From assembly GCA_022791135.1 (NCBI GenBank), contig JAAVYM010000021.1, positions 1-41,335 of the forward strand: 41,335 nucleotides of DNA. The letters run 5' to 3'. Shown in pieces: positions 39,113-41,335 of the stretch. The notes beneath the pieces are model-generated. The model was given only the letters and a program-made list of their open reading frames with translations, did no database searches and had not been told where the DNA came from. The position numbers and the translations under genes were made by a program. Numbering within the stretch: position 1 is the stretch's first letter; the number at the start of each line of letters is the position of its first letter. This DNA comes from Oscillibacter sp. GTDB lineage: Bacteria; Bacillota; Clostridia; Oscillospirales; Oscillospiraceae.

Positions 39113-39175
39113 CGGAACGAGACTTGAGAACGCTTTGCGTTCCCCCGACGAAAATATCTACGAATTGAGGAAGTA

Positions 39176-39212
39176 CCCCGGCAGGAATCGCGCTAAGATT
39201 TCCTGACGGGGG
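39176..39212 (+). terminator. Hairpin after DUF1015, possible terminator
   Basis: CCCCG and CAGGAA pair with TTCCTG and CGGGG around a central loop, with one mismatch. GGCTTTCCTT follows, so the T-run is weak. The remainder of 39113-39382 holds no gene that I can support. Confidence 0.5.
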
Positions 39213-39382
39213 CTTTCCTTGTCTGGCTGAACTCGTCATTACAGCCAATGCCTCTGTAGTGGATTTCAATGGACGCTGGCAATGCAAAAGCCGGCGCAGC
39301 TTAAACGCTACGACGGCTTTCGCTGTAAATATTTTTTGCGCCACCCTCCCTCCTCCGGCGGGCAGCTTTCTTGTGTTAACGC

Positions 39383-40324
39383 TTACATGGAAATCGTAGT
39401 CCCGGTTTCCCCGGCGACGCCGGCCCCGGCCTTTTCCAGCAGCGTGATCAGCGCCCGGCGGCCCGGGCGGGACTCGGCAAATTTTACCGCCGCCTGCACC
39501 TTGGGCAGCATAGACCCGGGCGCAAACTGGCCCTCGGCAATATACCGCTCTGCCTCGGCAGGGGTGAGAGAGTCCAGCCACTTCACATCCGGCTTGCCGA
39601 AATTGATGGCCACCTTTTCCACCGCTGTCAGGATAATCAGGGTGTCCGCGTCCAGCTGCTCAGCCAGCTTCTCGCTGGCAAAGTCTTTATCAATAACCGC
39701 CGCCGCGCCCTTCAGATGGTGCCCCTCGGTCTTGAACACAGGGATGCCGCCGCCTCCGCAGGCCACGACTACCAGCCCAGCTTCCGCCATGTCCTGAATG
39801 GACTGGATTTCCACGATGGAAACGGGCTTGGGAGAGGCCACTACCCGGCGGTAGCCCCGCCCGGCGTCCTCTACCACTTTATAGTCTCGCTCCTTCATCA
39901 GGATATCAGCTTCTTCCTTGGTCATGAAGGCACCGATGGGCTTGGTCGGATTCTGGAAAGCCGGGTCGTCGGGGTCTACCTCTACCTGGGTGAGGACGGT
40001 GGCCACGCCCTTGCGAATTCCCCGGTCCAGCAGCTCCTCCCGCAGGCCATTTTGCAGGTCGTAGCCAATATAGCCCTGGCTCATCGCCACGCAGACAGAC
40101 AGGGGGCAGGGAATATACTTCTCGGGATCGGAGCGGGTAAGCTCAGTCATGGCATTTTGGATCATACCCACCTGGGGGCCGTTGCCGTGGGCGATGACCA
40201 CCTGATGGCCCTGCTCAATCAGGTCCGCAATGGCTTTGGAAGTCTGCTTCACGGCAATCATCTGCTCGGGGAGGTTGTTGCCCAGGGCGTTGCCGCCCAA
40301 GGCGATAACGATACGCTCAGACAT
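39383..40324 (-). CDS. arcC: Carbamate kinase
   Basis: A 313-residue enzyme that transfers phosphate between carbamoyl phosphate and ADP, in catabolism making ATP, CO2 and NH3. Amino-acid-kinase motifs: IVIALGGNALGN at the start, VVIAHGNGPQVGM, SQGYIGYDLQNGL, AGRGYRRVVASPKP, VVACGGGGIPV and GAAAVIDKDFASEKLA. Length is normal. AGAGGTAA supports the ATG. It lies 208 bases downstream of the YgeW-type transcarbamylase on the same strand, fitting a pathway in which the transcarbamylase produces carbamoyl phosphate. Confidence 0.96.
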   Translation of the reverse strand: MSERIVIALGGNALGNNLPEQMIAVKQTSKAIADLIEQGHQVVIAHGNGPQVGMIQNAMTELTRSDPEKYIPCPLSVCVAMSQGYIGYDLQNGLREELLDRGIRKGVATVLTQVEVDPDDPAFQNPTKPIGAFMTKEEADILMKERDYKVVEDAGRGYRRVVASPKPVSIVEIQSIQDMAEAGLVVVACGGGGIPVFKTEGHHLKGAAAVIDKDFASEKLAEQLDADTLIILTAVEKVAINFGKPDVKWLDSLTPAEAERYIAEGQFAPGSMLPKVQAAVKFAESRPGRRALITLLEKAGAGVAGETGTTISM

Positions 40325-40360
40325 GGCGATTTACCTCTTTCATAAATCGAAGATTGATAT

Positions 40361-40379
40361 GGACAGTATAAACATGTCC
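40361..40379 (-). promoter_or_regulatory. Palindrome over the probable -10 element of arcC
   Basis: GGACA and TGTCC flank a 9-base centre. On the minus strand the site includes TATACT, a good -10, but no fitting -35 is visible at 16-18 bp. A regulator could bind here; weak evidence. Confidence 0.35.
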
Positions 40380-40500
40380 GGCCGAATTATTACTTCCAAA
40401 CGGAAAGTCCGGAAGCAATATCTGCCATATTTTGCAGCTGCCGCCCCATTTTCGCGGCGGCCCGCGCTTCAAGCAGTGCGCCCAAGCGGCCAGGGGTATC

Positions 40501-40527
40501 AAAAGGGGGGACCAGGTCCCCCCTTTT
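40501..40527 (-). terminator. Terminator of the transcarbamylase gene
   Basis: AAAAGGGGGGACC and its exact complement flank a single central base. T residues follow on both strands. It lies a few bases after the stop codon. Confidence 0.88.
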
Positions 40528-40532
40528 ATTTT

Positions 40533-41335
40533 TTAGAACCGCTTCCGCTTATCCGCAGAATCCAGCGCCATCAGTGCGCTCACGGGGTTCTTCACCTTGC
40601 TCATCATAATCATGGCGGCAATGATGTAGGGCTTATAGCTGGCCTCTTTGTACAGAGGCACCAGGTAGCGGTCGAACACGGAGTTGTCCACCTCGCCCTC
40701 GGGGCAGCTCAGACCCGTGATGTCGGCGGGAAGGCAGTGGAGGTAGAGGGCGCTGCCGTTCTTGGTGCGTTTCATCATCTCCTCGGAGCAGGTCCAGTCC
40801 TTGTGCTGGGCGTTCTGTGCCAGGAGCTTTTTCTCCAGGGCGTCGATGCCCGCCTGGTCGCCGGCCTGATAGAGCTTGGTCCGCTCCTCCATGGCTGCGA
40901 AGGGCGCCCAGCTCTTCGGATAGACAATGTCTGCGTCCTGGAAGGCCTCTTCCATCGTGGCAACCTTCTTGTAGCTTCCGCCAGTGGCGGCGGCGTTCTT
41001 CTTGGCGATTTCCTCCACCTCGGGCATGACGTCATAGCCCTCAGGATGTGCCAGCACCACGTCCATGCCGAAGCGGGTCATCAGGCCGATGACGCCCTGA
41101 GGAACGGACAGGGGCTTGCCGTAGGAGGGGGAGTAGGCCCTGGTCATGGCGATCTTCTTGCCCTTGAGGTTCTCCACGCCGCCGAACTGGTGGATGATGT
41201 GGAGCATGTCGGCCATGCACTGGGTGGGATGGTCCACGTCGCACTGAAGGTTCACCAGGGTGGGCTGCTGCTCCAGGATGCCGTCCCGGTAGCCCTCCTT
41301 CACGGCGTCCATGAAGGTCTTCTGGTACTTGTGAC
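40533..41335 (-). CDS. ygeW: YgeW-type knotted carbamoyltransferase, C-terminal part (5' end outside window)
   Basis: The frame stays open to the window edge (HKYQKTFMDAVKEG...), giving about 267 C-terminal residues. Transcarbamylase features: LVNLQCDVDHPTQCMADMLHII (substrate loop HPTQ), KKIAMTRAYSPSYGKPLSVPQGVIGLMTRFGMDVVLAHPEGYDVMPE, ADIVYPKSWAPFAAM and LYLHCLPADITGLSCPEGEVDNSVFDRY. The CLPADI wording and long SPSYGKPLSVPQG insertion fit YgeW rather than ornithine carbamoyltransferase (HCLPAF/HCLPMH). YgeW acts in anaerobic purine breakdown clusters, and arcC next door agrees. The exact acceptor substrate is not certain. Confidence 0.85.
   Translation of the reverse strand, partial: HKYQKTFMDAVKEGYRDGILEQQPTLVNLQCDVDHPTQCMADMLHIIHQFGGVENLKGKKIAMTRAYSPSYGKPLSVPQGVIGLMTRFGMDVVLAHPEGYDVMPEVEEIAKKNAAATGGSYKKVATMEEAFQDADIVYPKSWAPFAAMEERTKLYQAGDQAGIDALEKKLLAQNAQHKDWTCSEEMMKRTKNGSALYLHCLPADITGLSCPEGEVDNSVFDRYLVPLYKEASYKPYIIAAMIMMSKVKNPVSALMALDSADKRKRF

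Noticed and set aside
1-41335. CRISPR arrays, tRNA genes, IS elements, prophage or toxin-antitoxin modules
   Set aside because: No regularly spaced repeats, tRNA cloverleaf sequences, transposase or integrase motifs, or toxin families were recognised on either strand. The XRE gene has no toxin partner; its neighbour is the truncated comF.

Overview
The window reads as chromosomal DNA of a GC-rich, spore-forming anaerobic Firmicute of the class Clostridia, most likely an Oscillospiraceae/Ruminococcaceae-type gut bacterium (Flavonifractor/Oscillibacter-like; inferred from gene content, not from a marker gene). The signs are a pyruvate:ferredoxin oxidoreductase, several sporulation families (YlbJ, YqfC, YqfD, SpoVAC, GerMN, a DacF-like carboxypeptidase), a small SRP RNA next to dnaX-ybaB, strong GGAGG-type ribosome binding sites, and many vegetative promoters with exactly 17-bp spacers. 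No tRNA, rRNA, CRISPR array, IS element or phage gene was seen.

Layout. 1-1.1 kb: 3' end of nifJ. 1.2-7.3 kb: an orphan membrane protein on the minus strand, then a plus-strand run of ApbE lipoprotein, NusG domain II protein, Gx-type membrane transporter, CbxX/SpoVK-type AAA+ ATPase and membrane-anchored M3 peptidase. 7.4-11.1 kb: exported S41 peptidase with an SLH-like tail, convergent with a DUF4127 lipoprotein. 11.1-13.7 kb: ybaB, dnaX and the SRP RNA (minus strand); dnaX appears to start at CTG. 13.8-20.5 kb: ylbJ divergent from yqfC-yqfD-phoH-ybeY, an unknown membrane protein, and recD2. 20.5-26 kb: nitroreductase, D-Ala-D-Ala carboxypeptidase, and a tight four-gene unit (ComEA-like protein, response regulator, histidine kinase, GerMN lipoprotein). 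26-34.2 kb: nucleobase permease and PEBP protein, ATP-grasp enzyme, DUF4358 lipoprotein, PilZ protein, solitary spoVAC, hemW with a short upstream ORF, a CmpB-type membrane protein with a long coiled coil, DUF4298. 34.2-36.3 kb: mreB, a comF lacking its catalytic C terminus, and an XRE regulator with two matching operators. 36.3-37.0 kb: an AT-richer stretch holding a broken SRPBCC gene. 37-39.1 kb: thrH, a 47-residue membrane protein and DUF1015. 39.4-41.3 kb: arcC and a YgeW-type transcarbamylase that runs off the window.

How the parts may work together. YlbJ, YqfC and YqfD are mother-cell sporulation functions and share a mirrored intergenic region. phoH-ybeY-recD2 is ordinary RNA/DNA maintenance. 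The comEA-RR-HK-GerMN unit resembles in layout the actinobacterial mtrA-mtrB-lpqB module. ApbE, NusG_II and the Gx transporter look like a flavin-linked membrane redox module. YgeW plus ArcC suggests carbamoyl-phosphate-based ATP formation, as in anaerobic purine breakdown. The most notable oddities are the CTG start of dnaX, the comF truncation next to the mreB promoter, the twin XRE operators, the decayed SRPBCC gene, and the upstream ORF of hemW. I did not find one unmistakable new multi-gene defence or mobile system.
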